Shown here one piece after another: positions 19,717-32,762 of a DNA stretch of 64,000 nucleotides. The notes beneath the pieces are model-generated. The model saw only the letters and a list, made by a program, of their open reading frames with translations. It made no database searches and was not told the origin of the DNA. The translations under genes were made by a program, and so were the position numbers. The first letter of the stretch is position 1. Each line of letters starts with the position of its first letter. Source of the stretch: Acidimicrobiaceae bacterium (GTDB taxonomy: Bacteria > Actinomycetota > Acidimicrobiia > Acidimicrobiales > RAAP-2); NCBI GenBank assembly GCA_027314705.1, contig DAHVAJ010000047.1:33262-97261 (forward strand), read 5' to 3'.

Positions 19717-20823
19717 GTGGCGCCGCAACGCGAATGGTTCGAGAAGGACTACTACAAGACCCTCGGCGTGCCGAGCACCGCCACGGCCAAGGAGATCACC
19801 AGCGCCTACCGGAAGCTGGCCAAGCAGCACCACCCGGACGCCAGCCCGGGCAGCGACGAGATGTTCAAGGAGATCTCGGCCGCCTACGACGTCCTCGGTG
19901 ACGCCGACCGCCGCAAGGAGTACGACGAGGTCCGGGCCATGGGACCGGCCGCTGCGGGCGGCTTCCCCGGCGGCTTCCCCGGGGGCGGCACCACGTTCCG
20001 GGTCGAGGACATGGGCGATCTCGGCGACCTGTTCGGCGGCTTGTTCGGGCGGGGGCGTCGGGGTGCGGGCACCCAGCCCCAGCGCGGCGCCGACGTCGAG
20101 ACCGAGCTCCACCTCTCCTTCGAGGACGCGGTCCAGGGGGTGACCACCTCGGTCAACGTGACCACGGACGTCCGGTGCCACACCTGCTCGGGCTCGGGCT
20201 CGGCCCCCGGCACCCGACCGGACCGCTGCCCGCGCTGCGGCGGGAGCGGCACGCTCCAGGACGACCAGGGACTCTTCTCCCTGAGTCAGATCTGTCCGCA
20301 GTGCGGGGGCCGGGGGACGATCGTGACCCATCCCTGCCCGACCTGCTCGGGTAGCGGAGTCGAGCATCGCAACCGCTCGGTCAAGGTCCGCGTCCCGGCC
20401 GGCGTCGAGGACGGCCAGCGAATCCGGGTGAAGGGCCGGGGCGCGGCCGGCCGGGGCAACGCACCGGCCGGAGACCTGTACGTGATCGTCCGCGTCGGCA
20501 GCCACGGTGTCTTCGGGCGCCGGGGCCGCAACCTCACGCTGACCGTGCCGGTCTCCTTCGCCGAGGCCGCCCTCGGAACCACCCTCACCGTGCCCACCCT
20601 CGCCGACCCGGTGACGCTGAAGGTGCCTGCCGGCACCCCCTCGGGTCGTACCTTCCGGGTGAAGGGCCGGGGTGTGCCGGCGGGAAGGAAGTCCGCCACG
20701 GGTGATCTGCTGGTGACCGTCGAGGTGGCCGTCCCCGGGGAGCTCACCGACGAACAACGCACCGCGGTGGAGGCACTGGCCCAGGTCATCGTGCCACCCG
20801 CCCACAACCGGCTGGGGGTATGA
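19717..20823 (+). CDS. dnaJ: Hsp40 co-chaperone DnaJ
   Basis: A 368-residue type I DnaJ. The J domain carries HPD in LAKQHHPDASPG; a Gly/Phe linker (GGFPGGFPGGG) follows; the zinc region has four motifs CHTCSGSG, CPRCGGSG, CPQCGGRG and CPTCSGSG. It delivers substrates to DnaK and stimulates its ATPase. GTG start at 19717; 66 nt after grpE and 1 nt before hspR. Confidence 0.96.
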   Translation: MAPQREWFEKDYYKTLGVPSTATAKEITSAYRKLAKQHHPDASPGSDEMFKEISAAYDVLGDADRRKEYDEVRAMGPAAAGGFPGGFPGGGTTFRVEDMGDLGDLFGGLFGRGRRGAGTQPQRGADVETELHLSFEDAVQGVTTSVNVTTDVRCHTCSGSGSAPGTRPDRCPRCGGSGTLQDDQGLFSLSQICPQCGGRGTIVTHPCPTCSGSGVEHRNRSVKVRVPAGVEDGQRIRVKGRGAAGRGNAPAGDLYVIVRVGSHGVFGRRGRNLTLTVPVSFAEAALGTTLTVPTLADPVTLKVPAGTPSGRTFRVKGRGVPAGRKSATGDLLVTVEVAVPGELTDEQRTAVEALAQVIVPPAHNRLGV

Positions 20824-20824
20824 G

Positions 20825-21235
20825 ATGACCGGCGACCTCCGCACCAGGGCGGTCTACGTGATCTCGGTGGCCGCCGAGCTGGCCGGAGTCCACCCGCAGA
20901 CCCTGCGCGTCTACGAGCGCCGGGGCCTGCTCGAGCCCACGCGGACCCAGGGGGGCAGCCGGCGGTTCAGCGAGGCCGACCTCGAGCGCCTCCGCCGCAT
21001 CCAGGCCCTCATCCAGGAGGGCCTCAATCTGGAGGGCGTCCGTCGGGTCCTCGAGCTCGAGGCCGAGGTGGCGCGGCTCGAGCGCGAGGTGGCCGCCACC
21101 CGGGCCGCGGCCCGTGAGGCCGTGGCCGTGACGCACCGGCAGTACCGACGCGAGCTCGTGCCGCTCTCGCAGCTGCCGGCCCCGACCCGACCGCAGCGGC
21201 GCAGCACGACCCACGGAACAGGAGGTCTCCGATGA
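20825..21235 (+). CDS. hspR: Heat-shock repressor HspR (MerR family)
   Basis: A 136-residue MerR-type regulator: [20 protein letters not shown] is the DNA-binding helix-turn-helix, [15 protein letters not shown] the wing, then a coiled-coil ([19 protein letters not shown]). HspR represses dnaK and clpB operons at HAIR sites with DnaK as co-repressor in Streptomyces. Here the gene is inside the operon it should control, with the HAIR-like operator at 16972. It starts 1 nt after the dnaJ stop and its own stop overlaps the clpB ATG (ATGA). Confidence 0.95.
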   Translation: MTGDLRTRAVYVISVAAELAGVHPQTLRVYERRGLLEPTRTQGGSRRFSEADLERLRRIQALIQEGLNLEGVRRVLELEAEVARLEREVAATRAAAREAVAVTHRQYRRELVPLSQLPAPTRPQRRSTTHGTGGLR

Positions 21236-23724
21236 GTGTGAACCCCGAACGGTGGACTCTGAAGACCCAGGAGGCGGTGGCCGGCGCCGTGGAGAAGGCG
21301 CGGGGGGCGGCCAACGCCGAGGTCACGCCGGACCACCTGCTTGCGGCCGTCCTGGACCAGCCCGAGGGCATCGCCCTGCCCATCCTGGCCCGCGTGGGGG
21401 TGGAGCCGGCCGTGGTGTCCAGGCGCATCGGCGACCGGCTCGGCCGGCTGCCCAAGGCCTTCGGCGGGGCGGAGCCGTCCGTCGACCGTGAGCTCCGCGA
21501 CGCCCTGGAGGCGGCCGATCGGCAGCGGGCCGAGATGGGCGACGAGTACGTCTCGGTCGAGCACCTGCTACTGGTCCTGGCCGATCGCCTCGGCGTGGAC
21601 AAGGACGCGCTGCTCACCGCCCTGCGCTCGGTGCGGGGCAGTCACCGGGTGACCAGCCAGAATCCCGAGGAGACCTTCCAGGCCCTCGAGAAGTACGGCC
21701 GGGACCTGACCGCCCTGGCCCGCCAGGGGAAGATGGACCCGGTCATCGGCCGGGACGAAGAGGTGCGCCGGGTCATCCAGGTGCTCTCCCGCCGGACCAA
21801 GAACAACCCCGTCCTCATCGGTGAGCCCGGCGTGGGCAAGACGGCCATCGTCGAGGGCCTGGCCCAGCGCATCGTCGAGGGTGACGTTCCCGAGAGCCTC
21901 AAGGGCAAGCGGGTGATCAGCCTCGACATGGCCTCGATGGTGGCCGGGGCCAAGTACCGGGGCGAGTTCGAAGAGCGGCTGAAGGCGGTGCTCAAGGAGA
22001 TCGCCGACGCCGAGGGCGAGATCGTCACCTTCGTCGATGAGCTCCACACCATCGTGGGGGCGGGCGGGGGCTCGGAGGGGGCGATGGACGCGGGCAACAT
22101 GATCAAGCCCATGCTGGCCCGGGGCGAGCTCCGTCTCATCGGGGCCACCACCCTCGACGAGTACCGCCAGTACGTCGAGAAGGACGCCGCCCTCGAGCGC
22201 CGCTTCCAGCAGGTCTTCGTGCCGCCCCCGTCGGTCGAGGACACGATCGCCATCCTGAGGGGCCTGAAGGAACGCTACGAGGTCCACCACGGCGTGCGCA
22301 TCCAGGACGCGGCCCTCGTGGCCGCGGCCGTGCTGTCCGACCGGTACGTGACGGGCCGCTTCCTTCCCGACAAGGCCATCGACCTGATGGACGAGGCAGC
22401 CAGCCGGCTCCGCATCGAGATCGACTCGATGCCCACCGAGCTCGACGTGGTCACCCGTCGGCTCCGCCAGCTCGAGATCGAGCGCATGGCCCTGGCCAAG
22501 GAGACCGACCCGGCATCGGCGGAGCGGCTGGCCCGGCTCGACGAGGAGGCGGCCAATCTCCAGGAGGAGTCGGCGGCCATGACCGCCCACTGGCAGGCCG
22601 AGAAGGACGCCATCACCACCATCCAGTCCCTGAAGGGCCAGCTCGAGCAGAAGCGGAGCGACGCCGAGCGCCTCAGCCGTGAGGGGAACCTGGCCGAGGC
22701 CTCGGAGATCACCTACGGGGTGGTCCCCGAGCTCGAGCGCCAGGTCGAGGAGGCCACGGCCGCCCTCGACCGCCTCCAGCTGGGCCAGCGCTTCCTGAAG
22801 GAGGAGGTCGACGCCGAGGACGTGGCCGAGGTCGTGAGCCGGGCCACCGGCGTGCCCGTGAGCCGCCTGCTCGAGGGCGAGGTCGAGAAGCTCGTGCGGA
22901 TGGAGGACGCCCTCCACGCCCGGGTGGTCGGTCAGGACGAGGCCGTCTCGGCCGTGTCCAACGCCATCCGGCGCAGTCGGGCCGGCCTTTCGGACCCGCA
23001 CCGGCCCATCGGCTCGTTTCTGTTCATGGGGCCGACCGGGGTGGGCAAGACGGAGCTGGCCCGGGCCCTCGCGGAGTTCCTCTTCGACGACAGCCGGGCC
23101 ATGGTGCGTATCGACATGAGCGAGTACATGGAGCGCCACTCCGTGGCCCGCCTCGTCGGCGCGCCCCCGGGGTACGTGGGCTACGAGGAGGGCGGCCAGC
23201 TGACCGAGGCCATCCGCCGCCGGCCGTACGCGGTGGTGCTCCTCGACGAGCTCGAGAAGGCCCACCCGGACGTGTTCAACACCCTCCTCCAGGTCCTGGA
23301 GGACGGGCGCCTGACCGACGGCCAGGGCCGGACCGTCGACTTCACCAATACGGTGCTCATCATGACCTCGAACATTCCCGGCGAGCCCATCGAGCACTTC
23401 AAACCCGAGTTCGTCAACCGCATCGACGAAATCGTCCGCTTCCACCCGTTGACCGAGTCCGACCTCAACAGGATCGTCACCATCCAGCTGCAGGGTCTGC
23501 GTTCGCGGCTGGCCGACCGGCGCCTCACCCTCGAGGTCACCCCGGAGGCCGAGTCGTGGCTGGCCCACGCCGGCTTCGACCCCGACTTCGGGGCCCGGCC
23601 GCTGCGCCGGCTCGTCCAGCGCCAGGTCGAAGATCCCCTGGCCCTCGCCCTGCTGGAGGGGCGCTACCCCGAGGGCTCGACGGTCATCGTGGACGCCAAG
23701 GACGACGCCGTCGTCCTGGTGTGA
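21232..23724 (+). CDS. clpB: ATP-dependent disaggregase ClpB
   Basis: An 830-residue Hsp100 that works with DnaK to rescue aggregates. It has the Clp N-domain (residues 1-150), AAA1 with Walker [10 protein letters not shown], the middle coiled-coil ([20 protein letters not shown]), and AAA2 with Walker [10 protein letters not shown] and Walker [14 protein letters not shown]. The segment after the sensor strand is short ([20 protein letters not shown]), about nine residues less than in mycobacterial ClpB. ATG at 21232 overlaps hspR by 4 nt. The last codons and stop form the first unit of a tandem repeat. Confidence 0.96.
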   Translation: MSVNPERWTLKTQEAVAGAVEKARGAANAEVTPDHLLAAVLDQPEGIALPILARVGVEPAVVSRRIGDRLGRLPKAFGGAEPSVDRELRDALEAADRQRAEMGDEYVSVEHLLLVLADRLGVDKDALLTALRSVRGSHRVTSQNPEETFQALEKYGRDLTALARQGKMDPVIGRDEEVRRVIQVLSRRTKNNPVLIGEPGVGKTAIVEGLAQRIVEGDVPESLKGKRVISLDMASMVAGAKYRGEFEERLKAVLKEIADAEGEIVTFVDELHTIVGAGGGSEGAMDAGNMIKPMLARGELRLIGATTLDEYRQYVEKDAALERRFQQVFVPPPSVEDTIAILRGLKERYEVHHGVRIQDAALVAAAVLSDRYVTGRFLPDKAIDLMDEAASRLRIEIDSMPTELDVVTRRLRQLEIERMALAKETDPASAERLARLDEEAANLQEESAAMTAHWQAEKDAITTIQSLKGQLEQKRSDAERLSREGNLAEASEITYGVVPELERQVEEATAALDRLQLGQRFLKEEVDAEDVAEVVSRATGVPVSRLLEGEVEKLVRMEDALHARVVGQDEAVSAVSNAIRRSRAGLSDPHRPIGSFLFMGPTGVGKTELARALAEFLFDDSRAMVRIDMSEYMERHSVARLVGAPPGYVGYEEGGQLTEAIRRRPYAVVLLDELEKAHPDVFNTLLQVLEDGRLTDGQGRTVDFTNTVLIMTSNIPGEPIEHFKPEFVNRIDEIVRFHPLTESDLNRIVTIQLQGLRSRLADRRLTLEVTPEAESWLAHAGFDPDFGARPLRRLVQRQVEDPLALALLEGRYPEGSTVIVDAKDDAVVLV

Positions 23725-23821
23725 CGTCGACGCCGTCGTCCTGGTGTGACGTCGACGCCGTCGTCCTGGTGTGACGTCGACGCCGTCGTCCTGGTGTGAC
23801 GTCGACGCCGTCGTCCTGGTG
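23704..23821. repeat. 25-bp tandem repeat starting inside clpB, 4.7 copies
   Basis: The core GACGCCGTCGTCCTGGTG recurs at 23704, 23729, 23754, 23779 and 23804, exactly 25 bp apart and without mismatch; between copies lies TGACGTC. The first copy encodes the ClpB C-terminus DAVVLV plus its TGA. The period is not a multiple of three, and each copy carries the same stop in a different frame phase. Extra copies lie in the gap between clpB and the convergent secreted-protein gene. Confidence 0.95.
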
Positions 23822-23832
23822 ACCTCCGCCGG

Positions 23833-24873
23833 TCAGGCGCCTCGGTAGGTGGCGGCGTACCCCCCGGCATCGACCAGGGCGCAGAAGGTGGCCGAGGCGC
23901 ACGACACCGACGCCGCGGCCACCGTCCCGCCGCGGAGCACCGGGACCGGTGCGGCCCAGACACCGTCCTGCCAGGTCACGGCCGTGCCGTCGGAGCGGGC
24001 GGCCACACAGAACGTGGTCGTCGGGCAGGAGACCGAGTAGACCAAGGCGGGGGAGCCGGGGACGGATGGCCTGGCGGTCCACCGGTTGCCGTGAGAGGTG
24101 ACGACCGCACCATCCAGGCCCACCGCCGTGCAGGAGGCCTGGGCGGGGCACGAGACGCTCTTCAACGGGCCGGCGACCGGCGCGGGCGTCGTCGACCAGG
24201 ACCGACCGTCGAAGGTGGCGATGCGTCCGGTGGTCCCGACCGCCACGCACCAGGTGGGGCCGGCGCACGACAGACCGAGGACGGCCTGCGTCCCGCCGAC
24301 GGTCTCGGAGGGCACCGGGGGCGACCACGACCTGCCGTCGAAGGTCGCGGCCGCACCAGCGCTGCCGACGGCCATGCAGAACGTGGGCGACGTGCACGAG
24401 ACCAGCGTCACCGGTGCCACCGGCCCCGTCGGTGCCGGTCCGACCGTGACCCCCGTCGACCAGGTCGTCCCGTCGAAGGCGACCGCCCGGGAGGCCGAGG
24501 TGGCCACACAGAAGGTCACGGTCGGACAGGACACCGAGTTCAGCGTGCCGCCGGCCTGGAGCTGCCGGGGCGGCGACCACCGATCCCCCAGGAAGGTGGT
24601 GGCAGCACCGTTCGCGTCCACGGCCACGCAGGAGGTCCCGGTGGCACAGGACACCCCGTAGAGTCCGGTCGCGCTGGGACTGCCGGCACCGGGCTCCACC
24701 GCCACCGGTGCCGACCAGGTTCCTCCGGCGGCCACCGTGGTGGCGGCCGGCCCGGTGCAGCCGCAGGCGACCGCGGCGACGACCGCTCCGGTCACGAGGA
24801 CGAGGGCCCGGGACGTCGGGCGGCGACCGGGAGCCCGCCACCGCGGCCCATCGCATGCCGGCGCCCGCGTCAT
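23833..24873 (-). CDS. Secreted or lipid-anchored protein with seven Cys-x5-Cys repeats
   Basis: A 346-residue protein. An N-terminal hydrophobic segment (ALVLVTGAVVAAVACGC) looks like a signal peptide with a lipobox-like Cys. The rest contains seven repeats of about 45 residues, each with VSC-x5-C (for example VSCPTTTFCVAA and VSCASATFCALV) followed by FDGRSWS-type strands. Seven repeats of this kind suggest a beta-propeller with a disulfide per blade. ATG at 24873. Unknown ligand; similar repeat proteins are frequent in actinobacterial secretomes. Confidence 0.75.
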   Translation of the reverse strand: MTRAPACDGPRWRAPGRRPTSRALVLVTGAVVAAVACGCTGPAATTVAAGGTWSAPVAVEPGAGSPSATGLYGVSCATGTSCVAVDANGAATTFLGDRWSPPRQLQAGGTLNSVSCPTVTFCVATSASRAVAFDGTTWSTGVTVGPAPTGPVAPVTLVSCTSPTFCMAVGSAGAAATFDGRSWSPPVPSETVGGTQAVLGLSCAGPTWCVAVGTTGRIATFDGRSWSTTPAPVAGPLKSVSCPAQASCTAVGLDGAVVTSHGNRWTARPSVPGSPALVYSVSCPTTTFCVAARSDGTAVTWQDGVWAAPVPVLRGGTVAAASVSCASATFCALVDAGGYAATYRGA

Positions 24874-24922
24874 GGGGCGACCCTACGCCCCTCGGAGGCC
24901 GCCCACCCCCGGGCTACACTGA

Positions 24923-27539
<2,617 letters not shown>

Positions 27540-27543
<4 letters not shown>

Positions 27544-28850
27544 TCCCGCGCTACGCACCCCGGGAGATGGCCGACCTCTTCACCGACGAGGCCCGCTTCG
27601 CCATGTGGCTCCGGGTCGAGCTGCTGGCCACCGACGGCTGGGTCGAGGTCGGTGACGTGCCGGCCGAGGTGGCCGAGGCCTGCCGGGCCCGGGCTCCGGT
27701 GGTCGACGCGGCGTTCGTCACCGCCGTGGCCGAGCGCGAGCGGGTCACGGACCACGACGTGGCCGCCTTCGTCGACGTCGTCCAGTCGTCGGTCGGTCAG
27801 CCCGAAGGCTCGTGGATCCACTACGGCCTCACCTCCTCCGACGTGGTCGACACCGCCCTGTGCGCCACCCTGACCCGGGCGGCCGACCTCCTGGTGGATG
27901 CGGCCGAGGGCCTCATGCGGGCCTGCGCGACCCGGGCCCGGGAGACGATCGACGTCCCGGTCACCGGGCGCACCCACGGCATGCACGCCGAGCCCACCAC
28001 GTTCGGGGCGAAGTTCGCGCTCTGGGCATTGCAGGCCGGGCGCGACGTCGAGCGCCTGCGGGCGGCACGTCGACGGGTGGCGGTGGGCAAGCTCTCGGGG
28101 GCGGTCGGGACCTACTCGAACATCGACCCCCGGGTCGAGGCCCACGTCTGTGAGGCCCTCGGTCTCGAACCCACCCCGGCCACCCAGGTGGTGGCCCGGG
28201 ACCGCCACGCCGAGTACCTGTGGGCCTGTGCCTCGGTCGGCACCACCATCGAGACGATCGCCACCGAGGTCCGCCACATGGCCCGCAGCGAGCTCGGCGA
28301 GGCCGAGGAGCCGTTCACGTCCGGCCAGAAGGGCAGCTCGGCCATGCCCCACAAGCGGAACCCCATCCTCTCGGAGCGCCTGTGCGGCCTGGCCCGGGTG
28401 CTGCGGGGCTACCTCTCGGCCGGCCTCGAGGACGTGGCCCTCTGGCACGAACGGGACATCTCGCACAGCTCGGTCGAGCGCGTCGTCCTGCCCGACGCCT
28501 CGACCCTCACGCTCTACATGCTCCAGAGGGCGACCGGTCTGGTCGAGGGACTGGTGCTCCACCCGGAACGGGCCCGAGCCACCCTGACCGAAGGCAGCCA
28601 CGGCCTCGTCTTCAGCCAGTCGGTGCTCCTCGCCCTCGTGGCCGCCGGCCTCAGCCGGGACGCGGCCTATCGCATCGTGCAGCGGGACGCCCGGTCGGCC
28701 TGGGAGGAGGGCCGGTCACTGCGGTCCGTGCTCGAGGCCGACGCCGAGGTCACCCTGACCCCGGACCAACTGGACGACGCCTTCGACCTGGCGCGTACGC
28801 TGCGCAACGTCCACCGGTTCACCGACGCCCTGGAGGAGCTCGACCCATGA
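27540..28850 (+). CDS. purB: Adenylosuccinate lyase
   Basis: A 436-residue fumarase/aspartase-superfamily enzyme used twice in purine synthesis, on SAICAR and adenylosuccinate. The signature GSSAMPHKRNP is at about residue 266; HYGLTSSDVVDTAL and TGRTHGMHAEPTTFG carry active-site residues. The ATG overlaps the purD stop by 4 nt. Confidence 0.96.
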
Positions 28851-29746
28851 CCGATCCGACCCCCCTTCCGCTCCTCTCATCGGGCAAGGTCCGAGAGCTC
28901 TACGACGCCGGCGACGACCGCATCCTCATGGTCGCCTCCGACCGCATCTCGGCCTTCGACGTCGTCATGGCCGAGCCGATCCCCGAGAAGGGTCGGGTCC
29001 TCACGGCCATGACGGCGGCGTGGCTGGAGGAGCTCTCGGACCTCGCCCCCAACCATCTCCTCAGTGCCGACGTGGCCGACTTCCCCGAGGGGGCGGCCGC
29101 CCTTCCGGGCGGGACCGCCTACCTGGCCGGCCGCTCCATGCTCGTGCGCCGGGGCGACATGCTGGCCATCGAGTGCATTGTCCGCGGCTACCTGGCCGGC
29201 TCGGCCTGGAAGGAGTACGAGCGGGCGGGCACCGTGCACGGCATGGCCGTACCGCCCGGCCTGCGCCACGCCGAGCGCCTTCCCGAGCCCATCTTCACCC
29301 CGTCGACCAAGGCCATCGAGGGCCACGACGTGAACATCGGGATGGACGAGGCCCGCGACCTGGTGGGCACGGAGGCGGCCGATGCCGCGGCCGAGCTGTG
29401 CCTCGCCGCGTACGCCCGGGCGGCGGCCCGGGCCGAGGAGCAGGGCATCGTCATCTGCGACACCAAGTTCGAGCTCGGGTGGATCGACGGTGAGCTGGCC
29501 ATCTGCGACGAGGTGCTGACCCCGGACTCGTCCCGCTTCTGGCCGGCCGACGACTGCGCCCCGGGCACCAATCCACCCTCCTTCGACAAGCAGCCGCTGC
29601 GCGACTGGCTCGAGGCCCAGGCCTGGGACAAACAGCCGCCCCCACCGGCCCTGTCCGAAGCCGTCGTCACCGCCACCTCGGAGCGGTACATCGCCGCCTA
29701 CGAGCGGGTCTGCGGTCGTTCGCTCACCGACTGGTACGGTGCCTGA
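28847..29746 (+). CDS. purC: SAICAR synthetase
   Basis: A 299-residue long-form PurC that ligates aspartate to CAIR. Seen are [60 protein letters not shown] and [17 protein letters not shown] overlaps the purB stop by 4 nt. Its length matches the longer yeast/actinobacterial type. Confidence 0.95.
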   Translation: MTDPTPLPLLSSGKVRELYDAGDDRILMVASDRISAFDVVMAEPIPEKGRVLTAMTAAWLEELSDLAPNHLLSADVADFPEGAAALPGGTAYLAGRSMLVRRGDMLAIECIVRGYLAGSAWKEYERAGTVHGMAVPPGLRHAERLPEPIFTPSTKAIEGHDVNIGMDEARDLVGTEAADAAAELCLAAYARAAARAEEQGIVICDTKFELGWIDGELAICDEVLTPDSSRFWPADDCAPGTNPPSFDKQPLRDWLEAQAWDKQPPPPALSEAVVTATSERYIAAYERVCGRSLTDWYGA

Positions 29747-29748
29747 AG

Positions 29749-30021
29749 ATGGCCGCGATGCGACAGTTCGACGTCCGGGTCGAGGTCCTCCTGCGTGCCG
29801 GGATCGCCGATCCGCAGGGGGCGACCATCGAGCGGGCCCTCCCCGCCCTCGGGTTCGCCGGGGTGACCGGGGTGCGTTCCGGCAAGTCCTTCCGCTTCCG
29901 GGTCGACGCGGCCGACGGTTCCGTGGCCCGGGCCCGGGCCACCGAGGTGGCCGACCGGCTCCTGGCAAACCCCGTCATCGAGGAGTCGGTGGTCACGGTC
30001 GAGCCGGCGAGCACCCCCTGA
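29749..30021 (+). CDS. purS: FGAM synthase subunit PurS
   Basis: A 90-residue PurS, the small bridging subunit between PurL and PurQ. The pattern [30 protein letters not shown] then [13 protein letters not shown] is that of the family. It lies 2 nt after purC and overlaps purQ by one base. Confidence 0.93.
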   Translation: MAAMRQFDVRVEVLLRAGIADPQGATIERALPALGFAGVTGVRSGKSFRFRVDAADGSVARARATEVADRLLANPVIEESVVTVEPASTP

Positions 30022-30704
30022 TGGCCCCCCGCGTCGGGGTGGTCCTCTTCCCGGGGACGAACTGCGAACACGACGCCACCCTGGCCGTCGGGCAGCTGGG
30101 CGGGCGGGCCGACCTGGTCTGGCACCACGAGACGTCGGTCGCCGGTTTCGACGCCCTGATCCTGCCCGGCGGGTTCGCCCACGGCGACTACCTGCGCCCC
30201 GGGGCCATCGCCCGCTTCTCGCCGGTGATGGGGGCGGTGGCCGAGTTCGCCGCCGCCGGCGGCCCGGTGGTGGGCATCTGCAACGGGTTCCAGGTCCTGA
30301 CCGAGGCCGGCCTGCTGCCGGGCGCCCTCCAGAAGAACCGGGGCCTGCGCTTCCTGTGCACGACGGTGCCCGTCCGGGTCGAGCGAGACGACACCGCCCT
30401 CACCACCGGTGTCCCGGTCGGCACCGAACTCGGCCTTCCCATCAACCATTTCGAGGGGAACTACACCTGCGACGCCCGCACCCTGGCCCTGCTCCGGGAC
30501 GAGGGACGGGTGGTCCTGCGCTACGCGGACAACCCCAACGGATCGCTCGACGACATCGCCGGGGTGTGCAACGAAGGCCGCAACGTGGTCGGACTCATGC
30601 CCCACCCCGAGCGGGCCTCGGACCGCCTGCTGGGCTCGGACGACGGCGCCGTGCTGCTCACCGCCCTGCTCCGGTCGGCCGGGGCGACCCCGGCAGCTGC
30701 CTGA
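30021..30704 (+). CDS. purQ: FGAM synthase glutaminase subunit PurQ
   Basis: A 227-residue class I glutamine amidotransferase that supplies ammonia to PurL. The nucleophile Cys is in [18 protein letters not shown]; the His-Glu pair is in [20 protein letters not shown] is the usual N-terminal motif. ATG overlaps the purS stop (TGATG). purL is not next: it lies about 5.9 kb further on. Confidence 0.95.
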   Translation: MAPRVGVVLFPGTNCEHDATLAVGQLGGRADLVWHHETSVAGFDALILPGGFAHGDYLRPGAIARFSPVMGAVAEFAAAGGPVVGICNGFQVLTEAGLLPGALQKNRGLRFLCTTVPVRVERDDTALTTGVPVGTELGLPINHFEGNYTCDARTLALLRDEGRVVLRYADNPNGSLDDIAGVCNEGRNVVGLMPHPERASDRLLGSDDGAVLLTALLRSAGATPAAA

Positions 30705-30725
30705 TTCGCCCCGGTCCGGAGGCGG

Positions 30726-31157
30726 TCAGCCCCGGGTGCGGGGGATCTTGGCCTGCTGGAGCACCGAGGCGCTCACGCCCACGGTCCGCCACGCCGAGTA
30801 CGAGATGCCCTTGCGCTCACCGTACTGGCGGGCCACCTTCGTGAAGGACTTCTCGAGGGCAGCGAGGTCGACGGTGTCCCCGGCGTGGGCCAGTTCGGCC
30901 GTGAGGCGCTGCTTCTCCTCGACGAGGTGGAGCCGGGTCAGCGGGTCGGCCGCGTCCAGCTGCTGCTCGATGGCGCCCAGTCGCTTCTTGATCGAGTCCG
31001 GGGTGCGCTTGCGCCCGCGACGCGGCTTGGACGACTCGAGGGCCTCGAGGTACCGGCGGACGACCCGACCTTCCTCGCGGCCCTTGGCCAGGGCCGCCTT
31101 GTGGGCGTCGGACATGGGGGTCTTCTTGCGGGATTTTGTCGCAGTTGAGGTTGCCAT
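30726..31157 (-). CDS. Small basic hypothetical protein
   Basis: A 143-residue basic protein: a Lys/Arg-rich N-terminus ([20 protein letters not shown]), then helical charged segments ([32 protein letters not shown]) and a C-terminal block with [21 protein letters not shown]. The last part looks like a helix-turn-helix ([19 protein letters not shown]). It may bind nucleic acid; no named family recognised. ATG at 31157 is preceded by an A/T-rich patch that could hold its promoter. It converges with purQ. Confidence 0.7.
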   Translation of the reverse strand: MATSTATKSRKKTPMSDAHKAALAKGREEGRVVRRYLEALESSKPRRGRKRTPDSIKKRLGAIEQQLDAADPLTRLHLVEEKQRLTAELAHAGDTVDLAALEKSFTKVARQYGERKGISYSAWRTVGVSASVLQQAKIPRTRG

Positions 31158-31475
31158 GCTTGCAGTGTCCCAGAGCCACCTATTGATTGCAATGCACCCC
31201 CATGATTCACTGAAATCCACCCGGTCGTACTTGCCGTGCCCGGGGGAGGCCATCCGGCCCATTTGCGCTGCTGCTGCCCGTCATGCCGGGCGTCGGCCGC
31301 GTCGGCCCCCGGTGGCCGCCGGCCGCGGAACCGCCGGCGGACCGTGCGGGACGAGCGCCCGGTCGCGTGGCCGCGGCGGACGCTGCCGGGCCCCCGGGGG
31401 TGGGACCCGCAGCACGGGAGCGGTGAATGGCAGCGCCCCGACGGGTCCGCGTCCGGACCGGCTCCCGGAGGCCGT
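31158..31475. other. Intergenic region upstream of the basic protein
   Basis: About 320 bases. The first 60 are locally A/T-rich (CTATTGATTGCAATG at about 31179-31193) and probably contain the promoter of the minus-strand basic-protein gene. The rest is GC-rich with no believable frame; the 31236 frame is biased in composition and is a shadow. Confidence 0.4.
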
Positions 31476-31856
31476 TCAGCCGGCGCCGAGGGCCTCGGCC
31501 ACCGCCTGCAGCTTGCCGGCGGCCTCGGAGGCCAGATCGGCCATCTCCTCGCCGGGCATGAGCTCGCGGGGGTCGGCGATCGCCACCCGGGTCCCCCCGG
31601 GGACGGCCTCGAGCACGACGTTGCAGGGCAACATGAGGCTGGCCGAGGGATCGGCTTCGAGGGCGCGGTGGGCCAGGTGCGGGTTGCAGGCCCCGAGGAT
31701 CTTGAGGGCGTCGCGCTCGACCCCGATCTTGGTCCTCAGCGTGGCCGCCACGTCGATCTCGGTGAGGACGCCGAAGCCCTGCTCGGCGAGGGCCTCCCGG
31801 ACCCGGACCTCGGCCTCGGCGAGGTCGACTGGGACGGTGGTCTCGATGGCGTTCAT
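31476..31856 (-). CDS. DUF302 domain protein
   Basis: A 126-residue single-domain protein. Typical DUF302 features are the starting strand, EQGFGVLTEIDVAATLRTKIG, then ILGACNPHLAHRALEADPS, LMLPCNVVLEAVPGGTRVAI and the final helix. The family has no fixed reaction but is often found with rhodaneses and sulfur or redox genes. It is the last gene of trxA-csoR-DUF302, 24 nt after the repressor gene. Confidence 0.85.
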   Translation of the reverse strand: MNAIETTVPVDLAEAEVRVREALAEQGFGVLTEIDVAATLRTKIGVERDALKILGACNPHLAHRALEADPSASLMLPCNVVLEAVPGGTRVAIADPRELMPGEEMADLASEAAGKLQAVAEALGAG

Positions 31857-31880
31857 TGGGGGTCCTCCTCTGGGGCCGGC

Positions 31881-32150
31881 TCAGGCCAGCTTCATGAACA
31901 TGCGCTGGACGTCGTCGATGGCGTAGCCGTCGGCGGCTGCTTCCTCGGGGTGCTGGAGACAGAAGGCGAGACCGGAGGAGACGAGCTTGAACCCGGCCTG
32001 CTCGAGTGCCTTGGTGGCCGCGGACAGCTGGGCGACGATGTCACGGCATTCGCGCCCGTCCTCCAGCATCCGCTCCACGCCCTGGACCTGGCCGGCCACG
32101 CGGCGCAGCCGCTTGCGCAGGTCGTCGACGACCTCCTCGGGCAATTCCAT
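31881..32150 (-). CDS. CsoR/CstR-family (DUF156) repressor, Cys-Cys type
   Basis: An 89-residue all-helical repressor: LRKRLRRVAGQVQGVERMLEDG is the DNA-contacting helix. Cys35 (GRECRDIV) and Cys64 (LAFCLQ) are present. Copper-sensing CsoR has a His four residues before the second Cys; here that place is Gly60, so the copper site is incomplete. The two-Cys pattern is that of CstR, which senses persulfides. The palindromes ATACC-N6-GGTAT around this locus are the kind of operator this family binds. Persulfide sensing is inferred. Confidence 0.88.
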   Translation of the reverse strand: MELPEEVVDDLRKRLRRVAGQVQGVERMLEDGRECRDIVAQLSAATKALEQAGFKLVSSGLAFCLQHPEEAAADGYAIDDVQRMFMKLA

Positions 32151-32202
32151 GGTGCTCCTCTCTGTCGCGCTCGGCCCGAACCGGACTCCCGCCGGTCCGG
32201 GG

Positions 32203-32580
<378 letters not shown>

Positions 32581-32620
32581 TGGGCTCTCCTCTCGTCACC
32601 GTTCGCAGGGTCCAACCAGA

Positions 32621-32636
32621 ATACCCCCTGGGGTAT
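32621..32636 (-). promoter_or_regulatory. Operator O1, palindrome upstream of trxA
   Basis: ATACC-CCCTGG-GGTAT, a perfect inverted repeat with 6-bp spacing. On the minus strand a TATTCT (32618-32623) overlaps one arm and could be the trxA -10, so binding would block transcription. First of five copies in the locus. Confidence 0.8.
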
Positions 32637-32665
32637 TCCCTGGACCGGACGGCACAAGGTGCATC

Positions 32666-32684
32666 ATACCCTCTGGGGTATAAT
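32666..32684 (+). promoter_or_regulatory. Operator O2 with overlapping TATAAT for the AhpD-like gene
   Basis: ATACC-CTCTGG-GGTAT (32666-32681) with perfect arms. The right arm runs into TATAAT (32679-32684), a consensus -10 facing the plus-strand AhpD-like gene 79 nt away. A bound CsoR/CstR-type repressor would cover this -10. Confidence 0.8.
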
Positions 32685-32762
32685 CGAAGCACGGCGGACC
32701 GGGGAGACCGGGTCCGCCCGCCGCCCGTCACGGGCGGCGGTGCGAGACAAGAGGAGCACGGC

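Noticed and set aside
23704..23821. Possible CRISPR array at the clpB end
   Set aside because: Repeats are directly joined with an identical 7-bp link; there are no variable spacers and no cas genes.
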